From JBKEDF01 sp047975325 (GTDB lineage Bacteria > Pseudomonadota > Alphaproteobacteria > Rhodobacterales > Rhodobacteraceae), in the NCBI GenBank assembly GCA_047975325.1, contig JBKEDF010000054.1:1-51653 (forward strand): a stretch of DNA of 51,653 nt, read 5' to 3'. The notes beneath the pieces were generated by a model. The model did not search any database. It saw nothing but the letters and a program-made list of their open reading frames with translations, and was not told where the DNA came from. The position numbers and the translations under genes are program-made. Every line of letters starts with the position of its first letter. Positions within the stretch are counted from its first letter, which is position 1. Of the stretch, positions 49,822-51,653 are shown piece by piece.

Positions 49822-50343
49822 ATGACGCGCCAGGGGCTGGGCGATGCCATTTCCCGCGGCATGAACATGTTGACGGGGCTGAGTTCGGCCCTGGCCGTCA
49901 TTTTGCTGGGGCTGATCTTCGTCGTGTTGATCGGCGAACTGATGTCACGCAATTTTCTTGGCTATTCCTTTGCCGGAAGCTGGGAACTTGCGGCCTTCAT
50001 GATGGCTGCGATGTTTTATCTTGGTCTTTCGCCTGCATTAAAATCGGAAACCCATGTGCGGGTGCGGATGCTGCCTGCGCTGCTGTCCCCAGGTGTGACG
50101 CGCCTGCTGGAGGCGGCCGTTCTGATCATTGCAATCCTGGTGACTGGCTTTGCTGCGCTGGCATTGATCGAACTGGCGCTGACCTCGCTTTCGCGAAGCT
50201 CCAAAAGCTGGGAACTCGCCATGCCGCTGGCAATCCCGCAAGGCGCTGTGGCACTTGGCATGGTCCTGTTCTGCCTGAGCTTTCTGGCGCGGTTCCTGCT
50301 TTTGCTGCTGGGTCATGATCAGGCAGGGGGAGGAGGCGAATAA
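49822..50343 (+). CDS. TRAP transporter small permease DctQ
   Basis: The 173-residue protein has four hydrophobic segments and DctQ landmarks SRNFLGYSFAGSWELAAFMMAAMFYLGL near residues 46-72 and ETHVRVRMLPAL. Its TAA overlaps the dctM ATG by one base. The first 20 residues are an amphipathic lead to the first membrane helix. Confidence 0.93.
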   Translation: MTRQGLGDAISRGMNMLTGLSSALAVILLGLIFVVLIGELMSRNFLGYSFAGSWELAAFMMAAMFYLGLSPALKSETHVRVRMLPALLSPGVTRLLEAAVLIIAILVTGFAALALIELALTSLSRSSKSWELAMPLAIPQGAVALGMVLFCLSFLARFLLLLLGHDQAGGGGE

Positions 50344-51629
50344 TGCCCGTCATCATTGCCACGCTTGTTGCGCTTTTCTTCCTGCTGTTGGCCGGGGGCG
50401 TCTGGATCGGAATTTCCATGATCGCGACGGGCGCGGTGGGGTTGGAGATTTTTCGCAATCTGCCGGTGGACAAGGTTCTGGGCCAGAGCCTTTTCAACAC
50501 GTTGTCCTCCACCGAATTACTGGCACTGCCACTTTTCATCCTGATGGCGGAACTGCTGTTCCGTACCCGGATTTCCCAGAACATGTTCAACGGGCTTGCA
50601 CCCTGGACGGGCTGGTTGCCGGGGCGGCTTTTGCATATCAACATCATTGCCTCCACGCTTTTCGCAGCGGTCAGCGGATCCTCCGCCGCGACGGCCGCGA
50701 CAGTGGGGCGGATTACGCTTTCGGAACTGGACAGCCGCGGTTATGACCGCTCCATCGCCATTGGGTCGCTGGCCGGGGCGAGCACCATCGGCTTTCTCAT
50801 TCCGCCCAGCCTGCCGATGATCATCTATGGAGTGCTGGCAGAGGTCTCGATCCTGAAGCTATTCATTGCCGGGATCCTTCCGGGGCTGATCCTCGCGCTG
50901 GGGTTCAGCCTGATGACAATATTGCTGTCGGCCCTGCGGGGCGGGGCCGGCAACCAGAGGGAAAGCTATGGCACACGGGACCGGGTTGACAGCATCCGTA
51001 AGCTTGGCCCGATCACCGGGTTGATCCTGTTGCTGATCTTTGCCCTTTACGGTGGTTTTGCCAGTCCGACTGAGGCAGCCGCCATCGGTGTGGCCGGGGC
51101 CCTGGTCATCGCGGGTGTTTCGGGAGATCTGACGATGGCTGCACTGAAGGAGGCGGGGGCCTCGACCATCCGGACCTCCAGCATGCTGGCCCTGATTACC
51201 AGCGGCGGCGCCTTCCTTTCGGTTGCCTTCAACTATCTGGGCGTGCCGACCTATGTGGTGGGGCTGGTCAATGGGGCAGCGCTTTCGCCGGTTGCGATCA
51301 TCGTGACCTTTCTGGTGATCTACCTTATTCTCGGGGCGGTGCTGGACGGGATGTCGATGATTATCGTGACCCTGCCGATCACCCTGCCGGCGGTGGTCGC
51401 GGCAGGCTGGGATCCGCTCTGGTTCGGGATCTTTCTTGTGGTGACGATCGAGATGGCGCAGCTGACGCCGCCGATTGGCTTCAACCTGTTCGTAGTGCAG
51501 GGCGTGACCGGCGAATCGATCACGAATATCACACGCTGGGCCGCGCCTTATTTTGCGGTTCTGGTTCTGCTTGTTGTCCTGTTGATCGCCATGCCGGGGC
51601 TTGTGCTCTGGTTACCCAACAGCATGTAG
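50343..51629 (+). CDS. TRAP transporter large permease DctM
   Basis: The 428-residue protein has about 12 membrane segments and the DctM signature: SGSSAATAATVGRITLSELDSRGYDRSIAIGSLAGASTIGFLIPPSLPMIIYG near residues 110-163, PTEAAAIGVAGALVI, and the C-terminal TPPIGFNLFVVQGVTG. Together with DctP and DctQ it forms the second TRAP importer of the window. The gene ends 24 bases before the window does; these last bases show no feature. Confidence 0.95.
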   Translation: MPVIIATLVALFFLLLAGGVWIGISMIATGAVGLEIFRNLPVDKVLGQSLFNTLSSTELLALPLFILMAELLFRTRISQNMFNGLAPWTGWLPGRLLHINIIASTLFAAVSGSSAATAATVGRITLSELDSRGYDRSIAIGSLAGASTIGFLIPPSLPMIIYGVLAEVSILKLFIAGILPGLILALGFSLMTILLSALRGGAGNQRESYGTRDRVDSIRKLGPITGLILLLIFALYGGFASPTEAAAIGVAGALVIAGVSGDLTMAALKEAGASTIRTSSMLALITSGGAFLSVAFNYLGVPTYVVGLVNGAALSPVAIIVTFLVIYLILGAVLDGMSMIIVTLPITLPAVVAAGWDPLWFGIFLVVTIEMAQLTPPIGFNLFVVQGVTGESITNITRWAAPYFAVLVLLVVLLIAMPGLVLWLPNSM

Positions 51630-51653
51630 AGCGTATTCCGTTGAAAAACTCTT

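Noticed and set aside
51630..51653. Last 24 bases of the window
   Set aside because: No feature is visible in this short non-coding tail.

Overview
The window is a GC-rich chromosomal segment of an alphaproteobacterium, almost certainly of the Rhodobacterales (Paracoccaceae/Roseobacteraceae type). The evidence is the chvI-chvG-hprK-rapZ-PTS locus, a pyk / small membrane protein / rpmI / rplT run, a probable ethylmalonyl-CoA-pathway methylsuccinyl-CoA dehydrogenase, the DUF6473 protein, and many TRAP and TTT uptake systems. Genes are packed tightly, with many 1-4 base stop/start overlaps. I saw no rRNA, tRNA, CRISPR array, insertion sequence or prophage.

Region 1 (1-18.5 kb) is mostly core genes: the 3' end of hemE, ribosomal proteins L20 and L35, pyruvate kinase, an N-formylglutamate amidohydrolase with a DUF1244 partner, a D-amino-acid aminotransferase-like enzyme, a probable methylsuccinyl-CoA dehydrogenase, PEP carboxykinase, the ChvI/ChvG two-component system translationally coupled to HprK, RapZ, EIIA(Man) and HPr, 3-hydroxybutyryl-CoA dehydrogenase, the DUF6473 protein and etfBA. 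Two TSUP permeases lie in this part.

Region 2 (18.5-30.1 kb, minus strand) is an accessory catabolic cluster for a di- or tricarboxylate. It has a GntR regulator, TcuA and TcuB (tricarballylate dehydrogenase and its Fe-S/membrane partner), a beta-hydroxyacid-dehydrogenase-like enzyme, a TTT transporter (TctC plus a TctA-TctB fusion), a PrpF/4-oxalomesaconate-tautomerase-like isomerase, a ThDP-dependent decarboxylase-like enzyme, a D-2-hydroxyacid dehydrogenase and a TSUP permease. This looks like import, oxidation, isomerisation, decarboxylation and reduction, but the combination does not match a pathway I know. Related GTATAC-type operators precede the regulator and the ThDP gene.

Region 3 (30.1-37.6 kb) is a second catabolic operon: a divergent GntR regulator with strong palindromes, a small unknown protein, a DUF1445 (D-glutamate cyclase family) protein, a TRAP transporter, and an unusual 663-residue fusion of a kynureninase-like class V aminotransferase with a kynurenine-formamidase/isatin-hydrolase-like cyclase domain. 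A MarR regulator with its own inverted repeat follows. I think this fusion enzyme and its operon are the most novel thing in the window.

Region 4 (37.6-51.6 kb) holds smaller modules: nnrS and a DUF454 gene around an NsrR-like palindrome; an acyl-CoA synthetase with a DUF1028 protein; a CDF metal exporter with an ArsR/SmtB sensor; nagB-nagA with a divergent ROK regulator; and a GntR / RidA-like / aminotransferase / TRAP module that probably imports and deaminates an amino compound. The window ends 24 bases after the last TRAP gene. All functions are inferred by reading motifs and gene context; no database search was run.
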